Positions 19,937 to 27,720 of a DNA stretch of 27,720 bases are shown in pieces. The notes beneath the pieces were generated by a model. The model searched no databases. It saw nothing but the letters and a program-made list of their open reading frames with translations, and was not told where the DNA came from. Source of the stretch: CAZGSV01 sp964528605 (GTDB lineage Bacteria > Armatimonadota > Zipacnadia > CAZGSV01); contig CAZGSV010000034.1 of the NCBI GenBank assembly GCA_964528605.1, forward strand, positions 1 through 27,720, in the 5' to 3' direction. How positions within the stretch are numbered: the stretch's first letter is position 1; every line of letters starts with the position of its first letter. The position numbers and the translations under genes were made by a program.

Positions 19937-22900
19937 GTGCAGCAGTTTGTCGAGCATCTGAGGTCTATTCCTGCCTATGCTTCGTTGGCGGCCGCCCTGC
20001 GCGGCGGTGCGCGTAGGATAGGCCTGGAGGGGGCGCCGCGGGCGGCCACGGCGGCGTTGGCGGCGGGGCTGTTGCAGGATCTGAAGAGGACCCTGGTGCT
20101 GGTGCTGCCGGATTTGGCGTCGGCGGAGGCCGAGGTCAGGAGGCTGCTGGCGTTCATGGGGGAGGAGGCGGCGGAGACGCTGACGCAGGTGGCGCTGCTG
20201 CCGGGCGACTACGCCGCTCTGTACCATCCGGTTGGGATGGAGGCGGAGACGGTGGCGGACCGGGTGGTGGGGCTGCAGAGGCTGCGGTCGGGTCGGCCGA
20301 TTGTGGTGGTGACGACGCTGGAGGGGCTGCTGAGCCCGTGTCCGCCGCCTGGGTCGCTTGCGGAGCGACGCGAGTTGCGCGTCGGGCAAGAGGTGGACCG
20401 GGAGGAGTTGCTGGGGTGGCTGACGCGGATGGGGTATCTGCGGGAGGAGGTAGTGGGCAGCCCGGGGCAGTTTGGCGTGCGGGGGGGGATAGTGGACGTG
20501 TTTCCACCGGACGTGGAGATGCCGGTGCGGGTGGAGTTCTTCGGCGACGAGGTGGAATCGCTGCGGGCGTTCGAGCCGGCGACGCAACGGGCGGTGCAAG
20601 AGGAGTTGAGGGTGGCGATAGGGCCCGCGCGGGAGATAGTGCCCGCGCTGAGTGAGGGCCAGCGGGAGGCGCTCTGGGAGGAGGCACAGCAGCAGGCCTC
20701 TGAGTTGGAGGGCAAGGGCGTGCAGGCGGAGGCGCTGCTGGACCGGGTGGCGCAAGAGTTGGAGATGCTGGCGCAGGGGACGTACTTCGCCGGCGCGGAG
20801 CGGTACTTGCGGCTGCTGTCACCGGCGAGCACGTCTGTGCGTTATCTGCCGGAGGGTACGTGCCTTTGGCTGGTCGAGGTGCTGCGGCTGGAGAGTCGAT
20901 GGTCGGAGGTGAGAGAGGAGGTGGAGGTGGCGTCGCGCGCGCTGCTCGAGGAGGGAGAGGGTTTGATGGCGCCGCCGCTGCCGGAGGAACCGTGGGGATT
21001 GGTCGGGGCGGGGACGGTTTCGTGCGTTAGCCTGGGCGGGATGCCGAGCGACTGGGGGAGCGGGGCGGCGACCATTGATATGGGCGGAGGTGTTGTGGAG
21101 TCGTTCGGGGGGCATCTCGACTTGCTGGCGGGGCGGCTGAAGGAATGGGGCAAGGCGGGCAGCAAGGTGTGGATCGCGAGCAAGCACGCATCGCGCACTG
21201 CGGAGTTGCTGCTCGAGAGAGGGGTGAAGGTTGGGGGTGCGGAGGTGGGCGAAGGCGCTAGGGTGATCGCGTCGCCGCTGCATGGTGGCTTTACGCTGGG
21301 CGACGGGGCGCTGGTGTTCCTGACGGACCGGGAACTGTACGGTTGGGAGCGCAGCTTGCGTCCGGTGCCGACGTTCCGGCGCAGGACGGGCGCGCCGGTG
21401 GAGGCGCCGCTGGACATCAAGGCGGGCGACTACGTGGTGCACGTGAACCACGGCATCGGGCGCTACTTGGGGATAGAGCGGAAGACGGTTGACGGGGTAG
21501 AGAACGAGTATCTGGTGGTGGAGTACGCCGCTGGGGATAGGCTGTACGTGCCCGCGACACGGACGGGACGACTGCAGAAGTACCTGGGTGGGGAGGGCGC
21601 GGAGCCGACGCTGCACCGCCTGATAGGGCGCACTTGGGCTTCGGCACGACGCAAGGCGCAGCGAGAGGTGCAGGAACTGGCGCGGCAGTTGCTGGAGGCG
21701 CACGCGGCGCGGGAAGCGGTGGAAGGGCTGCGCTACAGCCTGGACTCGCCTTGGATGCAGGAGATGGAGGATGCGTTTCCTTATGAGGAGACGCCGGATC
21801 AGCAGGCGGCGATTGAGGCGGTCAAGAGGGACATGGAGTCGCCCAAGGCAATGGACCGACTGGTCTGCGGGGACGTGGGGTTTGGCAAGACGGAGGTGGC
21901 GATAAGGGCGGCGTTCAAGGCGGCGTTGGACGGCAAGCAGGTGGCGGTGCTGGCGCCGACGACGGTGTTGGCGCAGCAGCACTTGGGCACGTTCGCGGAG
22001 CGGCTGGAGCCGTTTGGGGTGACGGTAGCCATGCTGAGCCGCTTCCGCACTCCGAAGGAGCAGGGGGAGGTGGTCAAGGGGTTGGCGTCGGGGAAGATAG
22101 ACGTGGTGATAGGGACGCACCGGCTGCTGGCGCAGGACGTGGAGTTCAAGTCCCTGGGCGTGGTGGTAGTGGACGAGGAGCAGCGGTTTGGGGTGCGGCA
22201 GAAGGAGCGGCTGCGGCAGTTGAAGGCGGACGTCGAGGTGCTGACGATGAGCGCGACGCCGATACCGCGCACCTTGCACATGGCGCTGAGCGGGCTGCGG
22301 GATTTGAGCATGGTGAACGACCCGCCGGCGGGACGGCTGGCGGTGCGCACGTTCGTGGTGGCGGACAGCGACGAGGTGATTCGCGAGGCGGTGACGCGGG
22401 AGTTGGCGCGTGGGGGGCAGGTTTTCTTTGTGCACAACAGAATCGGCACCATAGAGCCGCAGGCGGAGAGGGTGGCGCGCTTGGTGCCGCGGGCGAGTAT
22501 TGCGGTGGCGCACGGACAGATGGCGGAGCGCGAACTGGAGCGCATCATGCTCGACTTCCTGCACCGCCGGTTTGACGTGTTGGTGTGCACCACGATCATC
22601 GAGAGCGGGCTGGACTTTCCGAACGTGAACACGCTCATCGTGCGGGAGGCGGACAGGATGGGGCTGGCGCAACTGTACCAGTTGCGCGGGCGGGTGGGGC
22701 GGTCCAATCGCCAGGCGTACGCCTACATCCTCTACCAACGGTCGAAGAGGTTAACGCGGGACGCGCTCGAGCGGCTGGAGGCGATAAGGGATCTGACGGA
22801 GTTGGGCACGGGATTCCGCCTGGCATTGAAGGACATGGAGATTAGGGGGACGGGGAACCTACTGGGGGCGGAGCAGCACGGGCACATCGAGGCGATAGGG

Positions 22901-23368
22901 TTCGAGTTGTACTGTGAGTTGCTGGAGCAGGCGGTGGGGGCGCTGAGGGGCAAGCCGCGGCCGCTGCCGAGCGAGTTGCCGACCATTGATCTGCCGGTGG
23001 CGGTGACGATTCCGTCGGAGTACGTGGCGAATGAGACGCAGCGGCTGTCGCTGTATCGGCGGCTGGGGCGGGCGGTGAGCATGGAGGAGGTGGAGGAGTT
23101 GGCCGCCGAGATGCGGGACCGGTACGGACCCTATCCGGAGGTGGTGGAGAATCTGCTGGCGGTGGCGCGGCTGCGGCTGGAGTGTTTACAGCGAGGGATA
23201 GTATCGGTAGAGGTAGCGAGAGGGATAGCGACTTTGCACGCGGACAAGCGGTTGGCGCCGCCGGGGAAGTCGGCGGTTCACTTGCACTGCTCCAGGCAAA
23301 CTGGTAGAAACTTGATTCAGCGCATCGCTTCCTTCGTGGAGTCTTTGCCGCTTCCCACATCTGATTGA
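19937..23368 (+). CDS. mfd: Transcription-repair coupling factor
   Basis: Mfd displaces stalled RNA polymerase and recruits UvrA to the lesion. The 1143-residue protein has the full domain order: a UvrB-like N-terminal module (including GYLREEVVGSPGQFGVRGGI and VDVFPP, about residues 165-195), a CarD-like polymerase-interaction domain from about residue 493 (DIKAGDYVVHVNHGIGRYLG), the RecG-like motor with Walker A GDVGFGKTE near 646, DEEQRFG near 746, MSATPIPRTLHMAL and the QLRGRVGR motif VI, and the C-terminal TRCF domain with DLPVAVTIPSEYV near 1015. GTG at 19937 is preferred over TTG at 19931 because GAGGGA then lies at normal spacing. It is part of the rpsF directon. Confidence 0.97.
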   Translation: MQQFVEHLRSIPAYASLAAALRGGARRIGLEGAPRAATAALAAGLLQDLKRTLVLVLPDLASAEAEVRRLLAFMGEEAAETLTQVALLPGDYAALYHPVGMEAETVADRVVGLQRLRSGRPIVVVTTLEGLLSPCPPPGSLAERRELRVGQEVDREELLGWLTRMGYLREEVVGSPGQFGVRGGIVDVFPPDVEMPVRVEFFGDEVESLRAFEPATQRAVQEELRVAIGPAREIVPALSEGQREALWEEAQQQASELEGKGVQAEALLDRVAQELEMLAQGTYFAGAERYLRLLSPASTSVRYLPEGTCLWLVEVLRLESRWSEVREEVEVASRALLEEGEGLMAPPLPEEPWGLVGAGTVSCVSLGGMPSDWGSGAATIDMGGGVVESFGGHLDLLAGRLKEWGKAGSKVWIASKHASRTAELLLERGVKVGGAEVGEGARVIASPLHGGFTLGDGALVFLTDRELYGWERSLRPVPTFRRRTGAPVEAPLDIKAGDYVVHVNHGIGRYLGIERKTVDGVENEYLVVEYAAGDRLYVPATRTGRLQKYLGGEGAEPTLHRLIGRTWASARRKAQREVQELARQLLEAHAAREAVEGLRYSLDSPWMQEMEDAFPYEETPDQQAAIEAVKRDMESPKAMDRLVCGDVGFGKTEVAIRAAFKAALDGKQVAVLAPTTVLAQQHLGTFAERLEPFGVTVAMLSRFRTPKEQGEVVKGLASGKIDVVIGTHRLLAQDVEFKSLGVVVVDEEQRFGVRQKERLRQLKADVEVLTMSATPIPRTLHMALSGLRDLSMVNDPPAGRLAVRTFVVADSDEVIREAVTRELARGGQVFFVHNRIGTIEPQAERVARLVPRASIAVAHGQMAERELERIMLDFLHRRFDVLVCTTIIESGLDFPNVNTLIVREADRMGLAQLYQLRGRVGRSNRQAYAYILYQRSKRLTRDALERLEAIRDLTELGTGFRLALKDMEIRGTGNLLGAEQHGHIEAIGFELYCELLEQAVGALRGKPRPLPSELPTIDLPVAVTIPSEYVANETQRLSLYRRLGRAVSMEEVEELAAEMRDRYGPYPEVVENLLAVARLRLECLQRGIVSVEVARGIATLHADKRLAPPGKSAVHLHCSRQTGRNLIQRIASFVESLPLPTSD

Positions 23369-23381
23369 GGAGTTAGTGGTC

Positions 23382-24200
23382 GTGGCGGAAGTAGTGGGCG
23401 TTTGCCTAGATTTGACGAGACGTTTGGAGTTCTACAACCGGGCCGGGCTGGCGCTGGAGGTAGGGGAATGGGTGGTGGTGCAGACGGACCGGGGGATGCA
23501 GTTGGCGGGGGTGGTGGTGGCCCGGCGGGAGGTGGCGGAGGAGGATGCGCCGGCGCAGGGCATTTGCCGAGTGGCGACGGAGGAGGACTTGGCGCGCGGG
23601 AGGCAGTTGAGGACGAAGGCAGAGGAGGCGCTGGCGAAGTGCCGGGCGAAGATAGCGGAGCACAAGTTGCCGATGCGCTTGGTGGGGGCAGAGTACACCT
23701 TTGACGAGCGGAAGTTGGTGTTCTACTTCACGGCCGAGGGGCGGGTGGACTTTCGCCGGCTGGTGAAGGAATTGGCTTCGACGTTCCGGGTGCGGATTGA
23801 GTTGCTGCACATTGGGGTGCGGGATGCGGCGCGGATGCAGGGGGGGCTGGGGTCGTGCGGGCGGGCGCTGTGCTGCGCGGTGTTTGCTCACGAGTTTCAG
23901 CCGGTGAGTATCCGGATGGCTAAGGAGCAGGGGGCGTCGCTGAACCCCTCGCGGATTACGGGGGCCTGCGGCCGGTTGAAGTGCTGCATGCGCTACGAGC
24001 ACGAGACGTATAAGGAGGCGTTGCGCGGCCTGCCGCGACCGGGGGCGACGGTGGTGCTGGAGGGGAGAGAGGTGCGGGTAGTGGAGGTGAGCCCGCTGAA
24101 GCGGGAGGTGTCGGTGGACTTGGGGGAGCAGGGCGTGAGGTGGGTGAGCGCGGAGGCGCTGACCGTGGGCGGGGGCCAGGAGAGCAAGGAGACCGATTGA
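23382..24200 (+). CDS. ricT: PSP1-domain protein, RicT (YaaT)-like
   Basis: The 272-residue protein matches the PSP1/RicT family. In Bacillus, RicT works with RicA and RicF in a complex that carries iron-sulfur clusters and supports RNase Y maturation of mRNA and several developmental programmes. Visible features are the beta-rich N-terminal part (GEWVVVQTDRGMQLAGVV), KLVFYFTAEGRVDFRRLVKELA, RIELLHIGVRDAARM, and two Cys clusters, GSCGRALCC and GACGRLKCCMRYEH, the cluster ligands. GTG at 23382 fits a GAGGAG site nine bases upstream better than GTG at 23376. In Bacillus yaaT also lies near metS, as here. No ricA or ricF is seen in the window, so the partner set is unproven. Confidence 0.9.
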   Translation: MAEVVGVCLDLTRRLEFYNRAGLALEVGEWVVVQTDRGMQLAGVVVARREVAEEDAPAQGICRVATEEDLARGRQLRTKAEEALAKCRAKIAEHKLPMRLVGAEYTFDERKLVFYFTAEGRVDFRRLVKELASTFRVRIELLHIGVRDAARMQGGLGSCGRALCCAVFAHEFQPVSIRMAKEQGASLNPSRITGACGRLKCCMRYEHETYKEALRGLPRPGATVVLEGREVRVVEVSPLKREVSVDLGEQGVRWVSAEALTVGGGQESKETD

Positions 24201-24203
24201 GCG

Positions 24204-24425
24204 ATGCCGGTGTATGAGTTTTGCTGCCGGGAATGCAGGGCGGAGTTTGAGAAGCAGTGCCGCGTGGGGCAGACGCGCGGCGTGACGTGTGCCAAGTGCG
24301 GCAGCCGCAAGGTAGAGAAGTTGATGTCCTCGTTCCTCTTCTACGCTTCAGGGACTGGTAGGTCACGATCCACGGGCGCTGGGTGTCGCGGGTGCTCGTC
24401 TAGGAGATGCAGCACGTGCAGGTGA
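24204..24425 (+). CDS. FmdB-family zinc-ribbon protein
   Basis: The 73-residue protein starts MPVYEFCCRECRAEFE and continues CAKCGSRKVEKLMSSF, giving a zinc ribbon with Cys8-x2-Cys11 and Cys29-x2-Cys32. This is the FmdB regulatory-protein family, named after a putative regulator of amidase/formamidase genes; its real function is not established. The tail is Ser/Gly/Cys-rich (GCRGCSS and CSTC), also usual in the family. ATG at 24204 is three bases after the ricT stop. Its 3' end overlaps the metG start region by up to 19 bases, depending on the metG start codon, so translation of the two is likely coupled. Confidence 0.88.
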   Translation: MPVYEFCCRECRAEFEKQCRVGQTRGVTCAKCGSRKVEKLMSSFLFYASGTGRSRSTGAGCRGCSSRRCSTCR

Positions 24426-26368
24426 GGGGGCAGGAGGCGGCTGACCGCAAGTCGGTTTTCTACGTAACCACGCCGATCTACTATGTGAACTCGCTGCCCC
24501 ACATTGGGCACGCGTATACCACGATTGCGGCGGACGTGGTGGCGCGCTGGCAGAGATTGCGGGGAGGCGAGGTGGTGTTCGCCACCGGGACGGACGAACA
24601 CGGCGCCAAGAACGCGCAGGTGGCGGAGGAGCGGGGCATCTCGCCGCAAGAGCATGTGGACGCCGTGGCGGCGGCGTATCAGGCGGAGTGGGAGGCGCTG
24701 CGGATATCGTACGACTGTTTCATCCGCACGACCGATCCCCAGCACATGCGGACGGTACAGCATGTGTTCCGCACCTTGCAGGAGGGGGGCTTGATCTACC
24801 GGGCGCCGTATGAGGGTTGGTACTGCGTTGCGGACGAGACGTTCGTGGCGGAGAACGACATGGTGGACGGCAAGTGCCCGAACCCGGAGTGCGGGCGGCC
24901 ATTGGTGCGGGTGAGCGAGGAGTCGCACTTCTTCCGGGCGTCGGCGTTCGCCGAGCGGCTGGAGGCCCTCATCGGGCAAGGGGAGGACTTCATCGGGCCG
25001 CGGGCGCGCAGGAACGAGGTGTTGGGGCTGCTGCGCGGGGGGCTCAGGGACACCTGCGTGTCGCGCGCCACGGTGCCCTGGGGAGTGCCGGTGCCGGGGG
25101 AAGAGGGGCCCACGATCTACGTATGGTTCGACGCGCTGGTGAACTACCTTACGGTGGCCGGCTACCCGGATGATGTGGAGCGCTTTGCGGCGGTGTGGCC
25201 GCCGGATTTGCAGCTGATGGGGAAGGAGATACTGCCGCGCTTCCACGGCACGGTTTGGCCGGCGATGCTGATGGGGCTGGGGTTGCCGCTGCCGAAGTGT
25301 TTGTACGCACACGGGTGGTGGACGGTAGAGGGGCAGAAGATGTCGAAGCGGCTGGGCAACGTGGTGGACCCGGTGGTGCTGGCGCAATCGCTGGCGGCGA
25401 AGACGGGGGCGGAGGTGGGGGTGGCGGCGGACGCGGTGCGATACTTTGTGATGCGAGAGATTCCGTTTGGGGCGGACGGCGATTTCTCGGTGCAGCACCT
25501 GCTGGGCCGGTTCAACGCGGACTTGGCGAACGACCTGGGGAATCTGCTGAACCGTGTGATGCCGCAGGTGGTGGCGCGGTTCGAGGGCAAGGTGCCCGAG
25601 GGGGTAGTGGAGGAGGCGGTGGGCGCAAGCCGGCTGAGGGCGCTGGGCGAGATGGAGGGGCGGCTGGAGGCGCTTGACTTCAGCGGCGCACTGTCGGCTC
25701 TGTGGGGGCACGTGCGGGGCCTGAACAAGTACCTGGACACGGCGGCGCCTTGGTCGCGCACGGCGGAGCACGAGCGGAGAGCGGTAGGCGCCGTTTTCTA
25801 CAACGTGTTGGAGGAATTGCGGGCGGTGGGGACCGCGGTGGAGCCGTTCATGCCGACAGTGGCGAGCAGGCTGCGCGAGAGCGTTGGGGCCCCAGCGGAG
25901 AGCGAGGGGTGGGAGGCGGCCAAGGCGCTGAACCGGCTTGCGAGTGGCAGAGCGGTCCGCAAGGGCGCGCCACTGTTCCCGAGAGTTGACCTGGGCAAGA
26001 CGATGCTGTCCATCAGCAAGGAGGAATCGCCCGTGAGCGGCAGTGCGACGATATCCATGGCTCAGTTCCAGCAGATGGACCTAAGGGTGGCGGAGGTAGT
26101 GGAGGCGGAGCGAGTAGCGGGGACGGACCGGCTCTTGCGGCTGGTGGTGTCTTTGGGGAGCGAGGGGCGCACGGTGGTGGCGGGGATTGGGGACCGCTAT
26201 CAGCCGGAGGCGCTGGTGGGGAGGCAATTGGTGCTGCTGGCGAATCTGGAGCCGGTTACTATCCGTGGAATCCGTTCGGAGGGTATGATACTGGCGGTAG
26301 GCGAGAAGGCAGTAGAGGGCCTGCTGACCACGGACGGTCAGGTGACGGTGGGAGGCAAGGTTCGCTGA
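24407..26368 (+). CDS. metG: Methionyl-tRNA synthetase with C-terminal tRNA-binding domain
   Basis: This class I synthetase charges initiator and elongator tRNA-Met. The protein (653 residues from ATG 24407) has FYVTTPIYYVNSLPHIGHAY with HIGH at about 32-35, KMSKR at about 311-315 and the HGWWTVEGQKMSK approach. The insertion zinc region reads WYCVADETF then GKCPNPECGRP: the second knuckle has two Cys but the first has one Cys followed by VAD, a reduced set. Residues about 550-653 form a fused OB-fold tRNA-binding domain (FQQMDLRVAEVVEAERV, VVAGIGDRYQPEALVG, SEGMILA), which aids dimerisation and tRNA capture. AGGAG directly abuts ATG 24407; GTG at 24416 or 24422 has better spacing, so the first few residues are uncertain. 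Confidence 0.96.
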   Translation: MQHVQVRGQEAADRKSVFYVTTPIYYVNSLPHIGHAYTTIAADVVARWQRLRGGEVVFATGTDEHGAKNAQVAEERGISPQEHVDAVAAAYQAEWEALRISYDCFIRTTDPQHMRTVQHVFRTLQEGGLIYRAPYEGWYCVADETFVAENDMVDGKCPNPECGRPLVRVSEESHFFRASAFAERLEALIGQGEDFIGPRARRNEVLGLLRGGLRDTCVSRATVPWGVPVPGEEGPTIYVWFDALVNYLTVAGYPDDVERFAAVWPPDLQLMGKEILPRFHGTVWPAMLMGLGLPLPKCLYAHGWWTVEGQKMSKRLGNVVDPVVLAQSLAAKTGAEVGVAADAVRYFVMREIPFGADGDFSVQHLLGRFNADLANDLGNLLNRVMPQVVARFEGKVPEGVVEEAVGASRLRALGEMEGRLEALDFSGALSALWGHVRGLNKYLDTAAPWSRTAEHERRAVGAVFYNVLEELRAVGTAVEPFMPTVASRLRESVGAPAESEGWEAAKALNRLASGRAVRKGAPLFPRVDLGKTMLSISKEESPVSGSATISMAQFQQMDLRVAEVVEAERVAGTDRLLRLVVSLGSEGRTVVAGIGDRYQPEALVGRQLVLLANLEPVTIRGIRSEGMILAVGEKAVEGLLTTDGQVTVGGKVR

Positions 26369-26410
26369 AGGGCTGGGTGAATGGGAGAGCATGACGAGAG
26401 GAGTGCGATC

Positions 26411-27720
26411 GTGAACACGGAGGCGGAGCGGCAGCCGGGACCGGGGATCAGCTACGGCGCGACGCTGGTGCAGGGGCTGCTTGTGGTGTTGTTGCTGCTG
26501 GGCGTCGCCTACTTTGTGTACCTGTCGGAGCGGTATGGGGCTCGGGAGACCGCGGCGATGCAGTTCTTCTACCTGCCGGTGATTCTGGCCGCGGCCTGGT
26601 TCGGGGACTGGGGGGCGATGCTGTCGGCGGCGTCGGCGGCGCTCTTGAACGTATGCGTAGCGCGCTACGCAGCGGGGGTGTCGCCGGACGTCATTGACTC
26701 GGTGGTGGTGACCGGGTTCCTGTTCTTGATTGGTTTGAGCACGGCGAGCCTGTCGCGGCACTTGGCGAACCGGGCGAGGCAGTTCCAGAGCCTGTATGAG
26801 GTGGCGAGCGCGGTAGCGAGCACGTTGCGGCCGGAGCAGGTGCTGCAGGACATCAGCCGGGCGGCGGCGCAGTTGCTGGGGGCGGAAGGCGCCTCCCTGC
26901 ACTTTCTGAGCGAGGACGGGATGCGGCTGACCTTGCAGACCTGCTATGGGGTGCCGGCGGGGTGCTGCGGTGGGGAGGCCATGGACCTGGCGGAGACGCC
27001 GCTGGACAAAGAGGCGCTGGGGGGTCGGCAGGTGGTGGCGTCGGCGCGTCCGCAGCGGGGGCAACCGCACATACCGTCGTGGGCGGAGGCGCACGGCATC
27101 GAGGCCATGCTGATTACGCCGCTGCGGAGCAAGGACGAGGCCATCGGGCTGTTCCGGGTCTATAGCCGGGATCGGCACCTGTTCACGCCTGACGTGCGGG
27201 AGTTGGTCGGCGCGTTCGCGAACCAAGCGGCGGTGGGGATTGAGAACGCGCGTTTGTACGACAATATCCGGGCGGGGTATTTCCAGACGGTGCGGGCGCT
27301 GACGCTGGCGATCGAGGCGAAGGATCCGCCGACGCTGGGGCACTCGGAGCGGGTGACGGCGAATCTGGCCAAGACGGCCCGCCTGCTGGGGTACAGCGGG
27401 GACGAGTTGGAGTTGATGACGTTCGGGGGCATCTTGCACGACATAGGCAAGATCGGCACGGGCGAGGTGCACGACGACACGAGCGCGGAGGAGCAGCGGA
27501 TTGTGATGGAGATGCATCCGCTGATAGGGCGGAGCATTCTGCAGCCGGTGGTGTTCTTGCGGCCGATGCTGCCGATGATTGTGTATCACCACGAGCGAGT
27601 GGACGGGAGCGGGTATCCCGAGGGGCTGAAGGGGGAGGGCATTCCCTTCCCGGCGCGGATGCTGGCAGTGGCGGACGTCTCGTCCTTCAGCACGTATTGG
27701 GCCTTCGTCGTGACCGTAAG
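26411..27720 (+). CDS. Membrane GAF / HD-GYP protein (partial, runs off window)
   Basis: The frame opens at GTG 26411, seven bases after GAGAGGAG, and is open to the window edge (436 codons). It has an N-terminal membrane module of about four spans (residues about 17-120), a GAF sensor domain (about 130-285, FQSLYEVASAVASTLRPEQ at its start) and an HD-GYP domain: GHSERVT, LHDIGKIG with His343-Asp344, EMHPLIGRSIL, HHERVDGSGYPEG with GYP at 401-403, and FPARMLAVADV. HD-GYP proteins hydrolyse cyclic di-GMP; all visible catalytic residues are intact, so activity is likely. After ADV (base 27679) the sequence stops matching the family, which normally continues with an FDA-type block. It follows metG by 42 bases and may be in the same transcript. 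Confidence 0.88.
   Translation, partial: MNTEAERQPGPGISYGATLVQGLLVVLLLLGVAYFVYLSERYGARETAAMQFFYLPVILAAAWFGDWGAMLSAASAALLNVCVARYAAGVSPDVIDSVVVTGFLFLIGLSTASLSRHLANRARQFQSLYEVASAVASTLRPEQVLQDISRAAAQLLGAEGASLHFLSEDGMRLTLQTCYGVPAGCCGGEAMDLAETPLDKEALGGRQVVASARPQRGQPHIPSWAEAHGIEAMLITPLRSKDEAIGLFRVYSRDRHLFTPDVRELVGAFANQAAVGIENARLYDNIRAGYFQTVRALTLAIEAKDPPTLGHSERVTANLAKTARLLGYSGDELELMTFGGILHDIGKIGTGEVHDDTSAEEQRIVMEMHPLIGRSILQPVVFLRPMLPMIVYHHERVDGSGYPEGLKGEGIPFPARMLAVADVSSFSTYWAFVVTV

Noticed and set aside
20819..22738. Long open frames on the minus strand opposite mfd and opposite 9581-11854
   Set aside because: They are Arg/His/Pro-rich, show no domain, and arise because high-GC genes leave the opposite strand free of stops. 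The plus-strand proteins are clearly real.
1..27720. CRISPR array, tRNA or rRNA genes, transposase or phage genes
   Set aside because: No regularly spaced repeats, cloverleaf sequences or transposase motifs were found; the gaps between genes are too short and hold only promoter-like or hairpin sequence.

Overview
This window is high-GC bacterial chromosome. The best taxonomic guess is Armatimonadota or a close relative. This is inferred from one prepilin gene whose N-terminus continues into the LFPVFARARE block and ends with a DG-H-type motif (a style I associate with that phylum), from a family of small single-span proteins beginning MRK[TP]VSP, and from an S-layer-homology-like protein. No rRNA, tRNA, phage gene, transposase or CRISPR array is visible. 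No stretch over 300 bases lacks a gene; the longest gaps are about 190-220 bases and are described as promoters, leaders or hairpins. The plus strand is G-rich everywhere, even under minus-strand genes, which suggests it is the leading replication strand.

Region 1 (1-3354) is the most unusual part. It contains two homologous blocks of the form terminator, promoter, small membrane protein. The second follows a prepilin gene; the first begins at the window edge, presumably after another prepilin outside the window. The first MRKTVSP gene is broken by a one-base shift and an internal stop, and its ancestral stop overlaps the nadC start codon. A third paralogue (MRKPVSP) has gained a thioredoxin-like domain.

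Region 2 (3404-9994) holds a lipoprotein sulfatase-fold hydrolase divergent from a large membrane protein, then an ECF sigma factor with a short zinc-finger anti-sigma and a likely self-recognised promoter, then coaX (coenzyme A synthesis), an exported SLH-like protein and a zinc-dependent medium-chain dehydrogenase.

Region 3 (10001-17233) looks like sugar or polyol metabolism: an unassigned protein with a possible TIM-barrel fold, a HAD hydrolase, a SIS-domain isomerase/deglycase coupled to a UPF0210 protein, an iron-type alcohol dehydrogenase, and a convergent Gfo/Idh/MocA oxidoreductase.

Region 4 (17432 to the end) is one long plus-strand directon of housekeeping genes: rpsF, ssb, rpsR, phosphoglucose/phosphomannose isomerase, mfd, a RicT/PSP1 protein, an FmdB zinc ribbon, metG, and a membrane GAF/HD-GYP protein cut by the window edge. 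rplI, which often follows rpsR, is absent. The ricT-to-metG order recalls the Bacillus yaaT-metS neighbourhood.
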